Shown: piece by piece, positions 8,899 through 18,400 of the stretch
Position numbering within the stretch: position 1 is the stretch's first letter
Layout: the number at the start of each line of letters is the position of its first letter
NCBI RefSeq assembly: GCF_019218755.1
Contig: NZ_JAHUWZ010000001.1
Coordinates: 1,240,001-1,304,000 of the forward strand
Direction of reading: 5' to 3'
From: Acidovorax sp. sif1233
GTDB lineage: Bacteria; Pseudomonadota; Gammaproteobacteria; Burkholderiales; Burkholderiaceae_C
DNA length: 64,000 bases
The notes under the pieces: model-generated
Told to the model about the DNA's origin: nothing
What the model saw: only the letters and a program-made list of their open reading frames with translations
Database searches by the model: none
Program-made: the position numbers and the translations under genes

Positions 8899-10299
8899 TC
8901 AGCATTCGACCACGTTCACCGCCAGCCCGCCGCGCGAGGTCTCCTTGTATTTGACCTTCATGTCCGCGCCGGTCTGCATCATGGTCTTGATGACCTTGTC
9001 GAGCGAGACCACGTGCTGGCCGTCGCCGCGCAGCGCCATGCGGGCGGCGTTGATGGCCTTGATGGCGCCCATGGCGTTGCGCTCGATGCAGGGAATCTGC
9101 ACCAGGCCGCCCACAGGGTCGCAGGTCATCCCGAGGTTGTGTTCCATGCCGATCTCTGCGGCGTTCTCGATCTGCTCGGGGCTGCCACCCATCACGGCGG
9201 CCAGCGCGCCGGCCGCCATGGAGCAGGCCACGCCCACCTCGCCCTGGCAGCCGACCTCGGCGCCCGAGAGAGAGGCGTTCTCCTTGTAGATGATGCCGAT
9301 GGCGCCGGCGGTGAGCAGGAAGGTGGCGATGCCGTCCTCGTTCGCGCCTGGAAGAAAGTTCACGTAGTAGTGCAGCACGGCCGGTATCACGCCGGCGGCG
9401 CCGTTGGTGGGGGCGGTCACCACGCGGCCGCCAGCGGCGTTTTCCTCGTTGACGGCCATGGCATACAGGTTCACCCAGTCCAGCATGGACAGCGGGTCGC
9501 GCAGGGCGGCCTCGGGCGAGCCGCTCAGGCTCTTGTGCAGTTCGGCCGCGCGGCGGCGCACCTGCATGGGGCCGGGCAGGTGGCCGGTGCTGGCGCAGCC
9601 GCGTTGCACGGCGGCCGCCATGGTTCGCCAGATCGCCATGAGCTGGCGCCGCACCTCGCCGGCGCTGCGCCAATGCTCTTCGTTGGCGGCCATGAGCTGG
9701 GCCGGTGTGAGGCCGCTGGCCTGGCATTGGGCCAGCAGCTCGGCCCCGGTGCGAAAGGGGTAGGGCAGGCCCCGGGCGTGGCCCGCGGCATCGGCCCCGC
9801 AGGTGGCTGCCAGATTGAGCACGCGCTCCCCCGCGGCGTCGGTCACGAAGCCGCCACCCACCGAGTAGTACTCGCGCTGGGCAATTTCCCGGCCCTGTGC
9901 GTCAAAGGCATGCAGGCACAGCCCGTTGGGGTGCAGCGGCAGGCTCCTGCGCCTGAACAGCAGATGGTCTTTTTCCACAAAGGCAATGGCGCGCTCGCCC
10001 AGCAGGGCCAGCGACTGGCGGCCGCGGATCTCGGCAATGGCGGGGGCGATGCGGTCCGGGTCGATGTGGTCGGGCTCGTACCCGGCCAGGCCCAGCAGCA
10101 CGGCCTTGTCGGTGCCGTGGCCCACGCCCGTGGCCGACAGCGACCCGAACAGCTCCACCGTGACACCGTGCACGGCGGCCAGCCCCACGCCATCCCGCAG
10201 GTGGCAGGCAAACTGCCGCGCCGCGATCATGGGCCCCACGGTGTGGGAGCTGGAGGGGCCGATGCCGATCTTGAAGAGGTCGAAAACGCTGACGGACAT
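8899..10299 (-). CDS. sdaA: L-serine ammonia-lyase (L-serine dehydratase)
   Basis: 466 residues, single-chain type. The N terminus [20 protein letters not shown] is the hallmark of bacterial Fe-S serine dehydratases. Cysteines that bind the 4Fe-4S cluster are in the regions CQGEVGVAC and [13 protein letters not shown], and the protein ends VVEC, consistent with the conserved C-terminal tail. It converts L-serine to pyruvate and ammonia. An alternative Met at 10311 adds four residues; neither start has a strong ribosome-binding site. It stands alone with a long upstream region. Confidence 0.95.
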   Translation of the reverse strand: MSVSVFDLFKIGIGPSSSHTVGPMIAARQFACHLRDGVGLAAVHGVTVELFGSLSATGVGHGTDKAVLLGLAGYEPDHIDPDRIAPAIAEIRGRQSLALLGERAIAFVEKDHLLFRRRSLPLHPNGLCLHAFDAQGREIAQREYYSVGGGFVTDAAGERVLNLAATCGADAAGHARGLPYPFRTGAELLAQCQASGLTPAQLMAANEEHWRSAGEVRRQLMAIWRTMAAAVQRGCASTGHLPGPMQVRRRAAELHKSLSGSPEAALRDPLSMLDWVNLYAMAVNEENAAGGRVVTAPTNGAAGVIPAVLHYYVNFLPGANEDGIATFLLTAGAIGIIYKENASLSGAEVGCQGEVGVACSMAAGALAAVMGGSPEQIENAAEIGMEHNLGMTCDPVGGLVQIPCIERNAMGAIKAINAARMALRGDGQHVVSLDKVIKTMMQTGADMKVKYKETSRGGLAVNVVEC

Positions 10300-10662
10300 G
10301 GTGTGTGGCATACCGGGTAGGTTTTGGGGATGCGTGGAACCCCTGGGGCCCTGGTCCATGGAAAGCAGCGATGGCGCGGGTGGCGCCATCGCTGTTCTCG
10401 AGGCAACAGCATCTTTCGCACTGCCGGTACTCTTGGTGCCCGCAGTGGGCGCGAGGCTAACCGTGCAGGCGCCGGCCGGCACACGCGTAATCCCTGATGA
10501 GCGGGGCCCCGGGTCCATCACCCTGCGCGGCGTTGCACGTGCTGAATTTCAATATTGATAGCAAAATATTGAACGGGCAAAAGCGGTAGCGGCGCTTTTG
10601 CCGTATCGCTCTGGCCGCTCCCACTAGGCCGCATGGCTCGGCTTGCCACCCATGAATGTTTC
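10300..10662. other. intergenic region upstream of sdaA with two hairpins
   Basis: About 360 bases with no convincing gene. The left part (to about 10540) shows nothing clear. Two adjacent perfect inverted repeats follow: TTCAATATT/AATATTGAA at 10548-10573, and GGCAAAAGC/GCTTTTGCC at 10576-10602. The first includes GATAGCAAAA, resembling half of the dispersed AT-loop element. They may be a terminator pair or sdaA control sites. Confidence 0.5.
10548..10602. repeat. tandem inverted repeats (two perfect 9-bp stems)
   Basis: Stem A pairs 10548-10556 with 10565-10573 around an 8-base loop; stem B pairs 10576-10584 with 10594-10602 around a 9-base loop. Stem A is AT-rich in otherwise GC-rich DNA. 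No long T run follows on either strand except the T4 inside stem B. Confidence 0.55.
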
Positions 10663-11034
10663 TTACAGTGGGGTGGGCCGGGCCGCCACGAGTGCGAGGG
10701 ACACCGTGGCCTGGGGTGTGAAAGGCGAAGGGTGTGGCGTGATGCGGGGGAGTGTGGGCCAGCGCGCGGCCCGTGGGCGCAGCACCGCCAGCACGGCGGT
10801 CCGGGCGGCGGGGCCGCGCACGAACACGTCGCACGACAGGATGCTCCGGGGATCGGCGCCGGCTTCGCGCAGCAGGCGCTCGGCCGCCGCGAGCACCTGC
10901 ATGAACTGCCCATGGTCGTCCTGCCGCCCGCCGGGCGGTGAATCAGAGGCCATGCAGGCCACGCGGATGGAGAGCGTGGTGCGTGCATGCCATACCCCCA
11001 CGCACAGGGCCCGCGCGGCGCGTCCCGCCGTCAT
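10663..11034 (-). CDS. possible RidA/YjgF-like protein, divergent or degraded
   Basis: A 123-residue reading frame taken from Met 11034; the frame stays open to 11304. The middle (QFMQVLAAAERLLREAGADP then SCDVFVRG) resembles the RidA-family helix and following strand, where an 'xQxxxVLxNxxxxLxxAGxxxxDVVxxxVFVxD' pattern is usual. The end, QATVSLALVAARP, fits the last strand. The first third is Arg-rich and unlike the family, so this may be a decaying gene. No function can be assigned. Confidence 0.3.
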   Translation of the reverse strand: MTAGRAARALCVGVWHARTTLSIRVACMASDSPPGGRQDDHGQFMQVLAAAERLLREAGADPRSILSCDVFVRGPAARTAVLAVLRPRAARWPTLPRITPHPSPFTPQATVSLALVAARPTPL

Positions 11035-11306
11035 GCGGGGCCTTCGCTGCGGAGGTGCCCCGGTTGCAGCCCGCTCCTGGACAGCGCCCTCGCGGCCTGG
11101 GAGGCGGCCCATGGCGCGAAGAACCACCGGGCGTAGCCTCTGCGCCAGGGCGCTGGCGAGGGCGGACGGCAGGGCGCGGCCACCGGTGCCGTGCACACCC
11201 GGCACATAATGAGTAAATCTATCCAGTCCGCAGGTGGGTTTCGATGCATGCCGGTGATCGTACGGAGCACGCCAGCCTGTGACTATCGACAATATTTCGT
11301 CCAATC

Positions 11307-12278
11307 ATGAATTCAGCTCATGGCAAAAGCAGTGCCGGCCTGTCGCCCGCCGGTCCGGGCGGGGGCAACGGCGCACGCCGCCTGCCGCCGCTGAACATGC
11401 TGCGTGCGTTCGAGGCGGCAGGGCGCCTGCTGAGCGTGACCCATGCGGCCCGCGAAATGAGCGTGACGCAAAGCGCCGTGAGCCACCAGATCAAGGCCCT
11501 GGAGTCCTGGCTGGGCGTGGCCCTGGTGGCGCGCGAAGGCCGTCGGCTGGCGCTCACCACCGCGGGCGCGGCGCTGTTGCCCGGGCTCACCCGCGCGCTG
11601 GATCTGATGGCGCAATCCACGGCGGGCATCGAGCGGCTCACGCGGCGCGGCACGCTGGTGGTGAATGCCACGTCCACGCTGGCCTCGCAGTGGCTGATCC
11701 CGCGGCTGGCGGGTTTTTGCGCACAGATGCCGGGGCTGGACGTGCAGCTGGTCACCACGCTGGGCCACCTGGATTTCGAGCCCGCCCAGTACGACGTGTC
11801 GATCCGCTGCTTCGCCGACAGCGAGCTGGCGGCGCTGCCCGCGCGCGCGGGCTGGCGGGACGTGGCGCTGGGGCCCTTCATCCCCGACAAGCTCACCCCG
11901 GTGTGCAGCCCGGCCCTGCTGGCGGGCGATGGGGCGATGGAGTCGCCGCAGGGGCTGGCGCGGCACACCCTGCTGCACAGCCGGTCCACGCCGGTGGCCT
12001 GGCAGCGGTGGCTGGAAGAGGCGGGCGCGCCAGGCCTGCAGCCTGCGGGCGACCTGGTGTTCGACCACGCGCACCTGAGCGTGCAAGCCGCCATCCAGGG
12101 TCTGGGCGTGGCGCTGGGCAACCCCCGATTTCTGGGCGATGCGCTCGCGGGCGGCCTGCTGGTCATGCCGTTTGCCCAGCGCCTGTCGGGCGAGAAGAAC
12201 TACTACTGGCTGCGGCCCGCGCGCGCGGCGGACGACCCGGTGTCGGCCGCGTTCTGCGCGTGGCTGGCGGTGGCCTAG
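11307..12278 (+). CDS. LysR-family transcriptional regulator, GcvA-like
   Basis: 323 residues. A 30-residue Gly-rich leader precedes the winged helix-turn-helix (LPPLNMLRAFEAAGRLLSVT, AAREMSVTQSAVSHQIKALE), which is of the GcvA subtype. The effector domain starts with GTLVVNATSTLASQWLIPRL and has the GcvA-like YDVSIRCF. GcvA-type regulators control amino acid or amine metabolism or beta-lactamase genes; the target here is unknown. It is divergent from the weak reading frame at 10663-11034. A start at Met 31 of the frame would drop the leader and cannot be excluded. Confidence 0.92.
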   Translation: MNSAHGKSSAGLSPAGPGGGNGARRLPPLNMLRAFEAAGRLLSVTHAAREMSVTQSAVSHQIKALESWLGVALVAREGRRLALTTAGAALLPGLTRALDLMAQSTAGIERLTRRGTLVVNATSTLASQWLIPRLAGFCAQMPGLDVQLVTTLGHLDFEPAQYDVSIRCFADSELAALPARAGWRDVALGPFIPDKLTPVCSPALLAGDGAMESPQGLARHTLLHSRSTPVAWQRWLEEAGAPGLQPAGDLVFDHAHLSVQAAIQGLGVALGNPRFLGDALAGGLLVMPFAQRLSGEKNYYWLRPARAADDPVSAAFCAWLAVA

Positions 12279-12352
12279 CCGGTGAGCGCGGGCAGCCGGC
12301 GCACGCCGGTGCTCCATGGGTTCAAGGCAAGGGCGGCCGCACCGCGTTCGGG

Positions 12353-13072
12353 TTATGGCGCCGGCCGCCGGGCGCGCTTTGACAGATGGTCTTGCAGTAT
12401 GTAAGCGGCTGCGGTGAGCAGCGTCCATGCCAGCAGGATGTCCCAGAACGCCATGAACAGCCACACGGGCGCCAGCAAGGGGCCTGCGAGTGGGATGACG
12501 TAGACCGCGAGGCGGTGCGTCCAGAACCCCGGGGCTGACATGCAGGGCGACGAGAAAGGGTCGAACGTGCCCGGCGAGCAGCCCAGGGCACCCAGTACTT
12601 CCAGCGCCACCCGGTTGCCGAGGATGGGCGTGCCAAAGGCCATGCAAAAACCGGCAAGGCCGAGCAGCAGTACCCAGAAGGCGGCGCGCGATGCCCACCG
12701 CCCGGCATCGGCGCCTGTGATGCCGGGGTAGCGTGTTTTCCCCCGGTCCGGCAGAGCGGCCGTGCTTGCGGCATTGCGCGCCGCCCGGTGTGTGGCAATG
12801 AGCGCAACCATCCACACTGCGATCAGCGCCCAGAAGTTTTGCAGCAGGACGAAGGGGTAGTCCGAAATGCCGCCGGCCGAGAGAAACGGTGCAAGCCTGA
12901 GGCCGAGGGCATTGGGCAGCCAGGCGCAGCTGCGCAGCGCGGGGTTGGCGTGCGGCTGGCACTGCAGCAGCTCCAGCAGGCGCTCTGCCATCGTGCCGCC
13001 CACCATGGCGAAGCAGAGGCAAAAGAGGATCAGCCCCCACTGGAGGGCCTTGAAGAGATGCCTGTATGGCAA
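12353..13072 (-). CDS. uncharacterised four-helix membrane protein
   Basis: 239 residues with hydrophobic segments at about 9-29, 73-95, 129-152 and 190-232 (the last long enough for two helices). Between helices 1 and 2 lies a 40-residue segment with paired Cys (LLQCQPHANPALRSCAW), and between 3 and 4 another with CSPGTFDPFSSPC, so periplasmic disulfides are plausible. The C terminus is basic (SKRARRPAP). I do not recognise the family. It is transcribed in the same direction as hpnC, 84 bases downstream of it, and may belong to that unit. Confidence 0.7.
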   Translation of the reverse strand: MPYRHLFKALQWGLILFCLCFAMVGGTMAERLLELLQCQPHANPALRSCAWLPNALGLRLAPFLSAGGISDYPFVLLQNFWALIAVWMVALIATHRAARNAASTAALPDRGKTRYPGITGADAGRWASRAAFWVLLLGLAGFCMAFGTPILGNRVALEVLGALGCSPGTFDPFSSPCMSAPGFWTHRLAVYVIPLAGPLLAPVWLFMAFWDILLAWTLLTAAAYILQDHLSKRARRPAP

Positions 13073-13156
13073 TGGATGCTCCCTCTCCGGTATGGCGATG
13101 GTGCGGCTGGCCGCTGTTGCCCGAGTGTGCCCCAGGCTCCGCCTGCACCGCTGTCC

Positions 13157-14095
13157 CTACATCCGCAGTGCGCGTGCCAGCATCACGCACCAGTCCCACG
13201 CGTGCAGCCGGGGGCGGGTGTGCAGGCTGCCGCCCTGGAGCCCGTCCACCTTGTCGAGAATGCGCAGGCCGCCTTGCACCACCAGCCGCAGTTCCCAGCC
13301 TGCACGGCCGGGCAGACGGTGGACCAGGGGGGCGCCGCTGCGCATGGTGGCGCGCGCCCAGCGCGCGCAGTTGGTGATCAGGCGGGCGTTTTCGGGTGTG
13401 CTTTGCAGCGCCAGCAGTTCGGCCTGGCCGGCGCCGTGGCCCGCGCAGTCGGCGCGCGGCAGGTAGTGGCGTCCTCGGGGGATGTCCACGCTCAGGTCCT
13501 GCCAGAAGTTGATCAGCTGCAGCGCGGTGCAGATGGCATCGCTCTCCTGCAGCGCCTTGGCATCCGTCACGCCATACAGATGCAGCAGCAGGCGGCCCAC
13601 CGGGTTGGCCGAGCGGCGGCAATAGTCCAGCAGCTCGCTGCGGTCGGCGTAGCCCTCGGCCTCGCGGGTTTTCTCCACGTCCTGCACGAAGGCGCTGAGC
13701 AGGTCCTGCAGCAGCGGCAGGGGCAGCTGGTGGCTGCGCAGCACCCCTTGCAGGGGCAGGAAGACGCCTGCCCAGCGGGGCGACGGGGGCCGGCCCTGGG
13801 CGATGGCTTGCAGATCGGCGTGGTATGCGGCCAGGTCCGCCAGGCGGCTGGCGGCCGGGGCATCGCCTTCGTCCGCGATGTCGTCGGCGGTGCGGGCAAA
13901 GCCATAGATGGCTGCGATGGGCTGGCGCAGGCGCGGCGGGCACAGCAGCGATGCCACGGGGAAATTCTCGTAGTGGGTCACGGGCGGCGCGGCCACCGGG
14001 GTGGCCGGCGGCGGCGTGAGGGCGGTTGGAGAAGGGGGGCTGGATCGGTCGTTCACACCCGGGATTGTCGCTTGACAAGGCGGGAGGCTTCTCAT
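13157..14095 (-). CDS. hpnC: hydroxysqualene synthase HpnC
   Basis: 312 residues of the squalene/phytoene synthase fold. Typical HpnC features are YENFPVASLLCPPRLR, the first Asp motif RTADDIADE and the second motif region INFWQDLSVDIPRGRHYLP. HpnC converts presqualene diphosphate to hydroxysqualene, between HpnD and HpnE. The N-terminal 40 residues before THYENFP are Pro/Thr-rich and variable; a GTG at 14058 would shorten it by 12 residues. It is separated from hpnDE by 4.4 kb and lies divergent to the RND efflux operon, sharing its control region. Confidence 0.93.
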   Translation of the reverse strand: MRSLPPCQATIPGVNDRSSPPSPTALTPPPATPVAAPPVTHYENFPVASLLCPPRLRQPIAAIYGFARTADDIADEGDAPAASRLADLAAYHADLQAIAQGRPPSPRWAGVFLPLQGVLRSHQLPLPLLQDLLSAFVQDVEKTREAEGYADRSELLDYCRRSANPVGRLLLHLYGVTDAKALQESDAICTALQLINFWQDLSVDIPRGRHYLPRADCAGHGAGQAELLALQSTPENARLITNCARWARATMRSGAPLVHRLPGRAGWELRLVVQGGLRILDKVDGLQGGSLHTRPRLHAWDWCVMLARALRM

Positions 14096-14097
14096 AG

Positions 14098-14121
14098 ATT
14101 ACTAACCGGTCAGTCAGTAAT
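14098..14121. promoter_or_regulatory. TetR-type operator between hpnC and the RND operon
   Basis: The core ACTAACCGGTCAGT (14101-14114) is a near-perfect palindrome centred on ACCGGT, the form bound by many AcrR/TetR regulators of efflux pumps. Outer arms ATTACT (14098-14103) and AGTAAT (14116-14121) add a second symmetry. It lies 92 bases upstream of the adaptor gene and touches the hpnC start at 14095. No TetR gene is in the window. Confidence 0.55.
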
Positions 14122-14212
14122 CAAAATAATCTTCGACAGGGACAAGGAGGCTGGCCCGTGCCTGCGTTTGCCCGCAGCTCCTTGCGGCCCTTTTTTACTC
14201 ACCGGATTTTCC

Positions 14213-15412
14213 ATGCGCACACCTTCCGCTTCGCGGCCCTTTCAACGGCATTCCAGGTACCTGCTGGTGCTGGCCACGGCGGCCCTGCTGGCTGCCTGTT
14301 CGCGCCCCGCTCCGCCCGAGGAGCCCGTGCGCTCCGTGAAGCTGTTGACGGTGGGCGTGGGCGCGTTGCAGTCGAGCCTGGAGTATTCGGGCGAGGTGCG
14401 GGCGCGCGTGGAATCGCGCCTGGGTTTCCGCGTGGCCGGCAAGATCGTGCAGCGCCAGGCCGAACTGGGCCAGCATGTGCGGGCCGGCCAGGTGCTGGCG
14501 CAGCTGGACCCCAAGGACTACCAGCTGGCTGCCGACGCCGCGCGCGCGCAACTCGCATCGGCGACCACGCAGCGCGATCTGGCGGCCGCCGACTACAAGC
14601 GCTACCAGGCCCTGAAGGACCAGAACTTCATCAGCGGCGCCGAGCTCGAGCGCCGCGATGCCACGCTCAAGGCCGCGCAGGCCACGCTGGACCAGGCCCG
14701 CGCGCAGCTGTCGTCGCAGGGCAACCAGGCGGCCTACACCACGCTGGTGGCCGACGTGTCGGGCGTGGTGACGGGCATCGATGCCGAACCGGGCCAGGTG
14801 GTGTCGGCGGGCACGCCCGTGGTGCGCATCGCGCAGGACGGCCCCCGCGACGTGGTGTTCGCGGTGCCGGAAGACAAGGTGGCGCAGATTGCCCAAGGCT
14901 CCGAGGTGGCGGTGCGCGGCTGGTCGGGCGGCGCCCCCCTGGCGGGGCGCGTGCGCGAAGTCGCGGCCAGTGCCGACGCCGCCACCCGCACCTACCAGGT
15001 GAAGGTGGCCATCGACAGCGCCGACGCGCCCGCGCTGGGCTCCACGGTGTATGTGACGCCCAAGGCGTTGAGCCACGCTGGCATCCAGGCGATCAAGCTG
15101 CCCACCAGTGCCTTGCGCCAGGAGGGCCAGTCCACGGCCGTGTGGGTTTACGACGCGGCCAGCAGCACCGTGAAGTCGCAGGTGGTGCAGATCGCCACGG
15201 CCGATGGCAACGAGGCCGTGGTGGCCGCGGGCCTCACGCCCGGCATGCAGGTGGTGGCCACGGGCGTGCACGTGCTCTCACCCGGGCAGAAGGTGCTGGT
15301 TTATCAGCCAAAAGTGGCCTCGGCGCCCGCCGGTAAAGCGCAAACAGCTATAAATTCAGTAGCAAATCCTGCCGCCGCTGCTGTGGCGCCCGCGGCTTCC
15401 ACTGCCAACTGA
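14213..15412 (+). CDS. RND efflux periplasmic adaptor (membrane fusion protein), lipoprotein
   Basis: 399 residues. The lipobox LLAAC at about 25-29 anchors it to the inner membrane. It shows the HlyD/AcrA layout: a barrel-sandwich half (LGFRVAGKIVQRQAELGQHV), an alpha hairpin (about 95-170), the second lipoyl half (GVVTGIDAEPGQVVSAGTPVV) and a beta-barrel domain. It links the permease at 15421 to an outer-membrane channel; no OprM-like gene is here. Translation could read in frame from far upstream, but Met 14213 precedes the only signal sequence. The last 30 residues (about 374 onward) are partly encoded by a dispersed repeat and are Ala-rich. Confidence 0.95.
   Translation: MRTPSASRPFQRHSRYLLVLATAALLAACSRPAPPEEPVRSVKLLTVGVGALQSSLEYSGEVRARVESRLGFRVAGKIVQRQAELGQHVRAGQVLAQLDPKDYQLAADAARAQLASATTQRDLAAADYKRYQALKDQNFISGAELERRDATLKAAQATLDQARAQLSSQGNQAAYTTLVADVSGVVTGIDAEPGQVVSAGTPVVRIAQDGPRDVVFAVPEDKVAQIAQGSEVAVRGWSGGAPLAGRVREVAASADAATRTYQVKVAIDSADAPALGSTVYVTPKALSHAGIQAIKLPTSALRQEGQSTAVWVYDAASSTVKSQVVQIATADGNEAVVAAGLTPGMQVVATGVHVLSPGQKVLVYQPKVASAPAGKAQTAINSVANPAAAAVAPAASTAN
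15336..15363 (+). repeat. right half of the dispersed element inside the adaptor gene
   Basis: AAGCGC (15336-15341), then GCTA...TAGC around TAAATTCAG (15347-15363), the same order and spacing as the right half of the intergenic elements. It lies in coding sequence and specifies residues around KAQTAINSVAN of the adaptor's C-terminal tail. The left stem is not recognisable. Confidence 0.5.
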
Positions 15413-15420
15413 GGCCGGCC

Positions 15421-18400
15421 ATGACGCAAGTACAACCCAAAGAGGGGTTCAACCTCTCCAAGTGGGCGCTCGACCATCCCGCCCTCACGCGCTACCTGAT
15501 GGTGGTGCTGATGCTGCTGGGCTTCGCGGCCTACTTCCAGCTCGGGCAGGACGAAGACCCGCCGTTCACCTTCCGTGCCATGGTGGTGCGCACCTACTGG
15601 CCCGGCGCCACGGCGCAGCAGGTGGCCGAGCAGGTCACCGACAAGATCGAGCGCACCCTGCAGGAAGTGCCCTATGCGGACAAGATCCGCAGCTACTCCA
15701 AGCCGGGCGAGTCGCAGATCATCTTCCAGATCAAGGACTCCTCCAAGGGCAGCGAGGTGGCCAACGTCTGGTACAGCGTGCGCAAGAAGGTGGGCGACAT
15801 GCGCTACACCCTGCCGCAGGGCATCCAGGGGCCGTTCTTCAACGACGACTTCGGTGATGTGTACGGCGTGATCTACGCGCTGGAGTCCGAGGGCTTCAGC
15901 TATGCCGAACTCAAACAGTTCGCCGACGACGCGCGCCAGCAGCTGCTGCGCGTGCCTGACGTGGCCAAGGTCGAACTCTTCGGCGTGCAGGACGAGAAGC
16001 TCTTCATCGAAATCTCGCAAAAGCGCCTGTCGCAGCTGGGCCTGGACATGAACCAGGTGCTGGCCCAGCTGGGCCAGCAGAACGCGGTGGAAAGCGCGGG
16101 CGCCATCCAGACGCCGCAGGACCAGGTGCAGGTGCGCGTGCAAGGGCAGTTCAATGCCGTCGAAGACCTGGGCGCCATGCCGATCCGCGGGCCGTCGGGC
16201 GCCCAGCTGCGTCTCTCGGACATCGCCGAGGTCAAGCGCGGCTATGTGGACCCGGCCTCCGTGAAGGTGCGCCACCAGGGGCAGGAAGTGATCGCGCTCG
16301 GGGTGTCCATGGCCAAGGGCGGGGACATCATCGCGCTGGGCAAGGCGCTGCACACGGCCACCGACCGGATTGGCAGCACCCTCCCGGCGGGCGTCAGGCT
16401 CGTCAACGTGCAGGACCAGCCCAAGGCCGTGGCGACCTCGGTGAACGAGTTCGTCAAGGTGCTGATCGAGGCGGTGGTCATCGTGCTGGCGGTGAGCTTC
16501 ATCGCGCTGGGTTTCCACAGGCGCCCCGGCAAGAATCCGCTGTGGAAGCGCTGGTACATCGACCCGCGCCCCGGCCTGGTCGTGGGCATCACCATCCCGA
16601 TGGTGCTGGCCGTGACCTTCCTGGCCATGTGGTACTGGGGCATCGGCCTGCACAAGATTTCGCTGGGCTCGCTCATCATCGCGCTGGGCCTGCTGGTGGA
16701 CGACGCGATCATCGCGGTCGAGATGATGGTGCTCAAGCTCGAGGAGGGCTACGACAAGGTGCGTGCCGCCACCTTCGCCTACGAGATCACGGCCATGCCC
16801 ATGCTCACGGGCACGCTGATCACGGCGGCGGGTTTCCTGCCCATCGGCCTGGCCAAGTCCACCACGGGCGAATACACGTTCGCGATCTTTGCCGTGACGG
16901 TGATCGCGCTGGTGCTCAGCTGGATCGTGTCGGTGTACTTCGTGCCATACCTGGGCACGCTGCTGCTCAAGGTGCCGCCCCACGTGCTGGCCGCGCAGGC
17001 CAGCCAAGGCATCACGGACGATCCCCACGAGGTGTTTGACAGCCCGTTCTACCGCACCTTCCGCCGCCTGGTGGACTGGTGCGTGCAGCACCGCTGGCTC
17101 ACCATCGGCGCCACGGTGCTCACCTTCGCGCTGGGCATCGCCGGCATGGGCAAGGTGCAGCAGCAGTTCTTCCCGGATTCGAGCCGCCCGGAGATCCTGG
17201 TGGACATCTGGTTCCCCGAGGGCACCTCGTTCGCGGGCAACGAAGAAGTCACCAAGCGGGTGGAGCAGCGCCTGCTCTCCGAGCATGGGGTCAGCTCCGT
17301 GAGCACCTGGGTGGGGTCGGGCGTGCCGCGCTTTTACCTGCCGCTGGACCAGGTGTTCCCGCAAAGCAATGTGTCGCAGTTCATCGTGCTGCCGCAGGAC
17401 CTGAAGGTGCGCGAATCGCTGCGCGTGAAATTGCCGGCGCTGCTGGCGCAGGAGTTTCCGGAGGTGCGCGGCCGGGTGAAGCTGCTGCCCAACGGGCCGC
17501 CCGTGCCGTACCCCGTGCAGTTCCGCGTGGTGGGCCCCGATCCGCTGGTGCTGCGTGAGCGCGCGGACGAGGTGAAAGCCCAGCTGCGCCAGAACCCCGA
17601 CATGCGCGGCGTGAACGACAACTGGAACGAGTCCGTGAAGGTGCTGCGCCTGGAAGTGGACCAGGCCAAGGCGCGCGCCCTGGGCGTGACCAGCCAGTCC
17701 ATCGCACAGGCCTCCAAGACCATCCTGTCGGGCACGCAGGTGGGCCAGTTCCGCGAGGGCGACAAGCTCATCGACATCCTGCTGCGCCAGCCGCAGGAGG
17801 AGCGCAACGCGATCACCGACATCGCCAATGCCTATCTGCCCACGGCGTCGGGCAAGTCGATTCCGCTCACGCAGATCGCCAAGCCGGTGTTCACCTGGGA
17901 GCCGGGCGTGATGTGGCGCGAGAACCGCGACTACGCCATCACGGTGCAGGGCGATGTGACCGAGGGCCTGCAGGGCGCCACGGTGACGGCGGCGTTGCTG
18001 CCTGCCCTCAAGGAGATCGAGGCGAAGTGGCGTGCCGCGGGGCAGGCCGGCTACCGCATCGAGGTGGCGGGTGCCGTGGAGGAAAGCTCCAAGGGCTCGG
18101 CATCGATCGCGGCGGGCATTCCGGTCATGCTGTTCATCACCTTCACCTTGCTCATGCTGCAACTGCACAGCTTCAGCCGCGCGATGCTGGTGTTCCTGAC
18201 CGGGCCGCTCGGGCTGGCGGGCGTGGCGGCGGCCTTGCTGCTGCTCAACCGCCCCTTCGGCTTCGTGGCACTGCTCGGCGTGATCGCGCTCATGGGCATG
18301 ATCCAGCGCAACTCGGTGATCCTGATCGACCAGATCGAGCAGGACCGCGCGCGGGGCGTGCCGGCGTGGGATGCGATCGTCGAATCCGCCGTGCGCCGCC

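Noticed and set aside
12788..14212. In-frame upstream extension of the RND adaptor, adding over 470 codons
   Set aside because: It runs antisense through hpnC and the membrane protein; the signal sequence and lipobox begin only after Met 14213.
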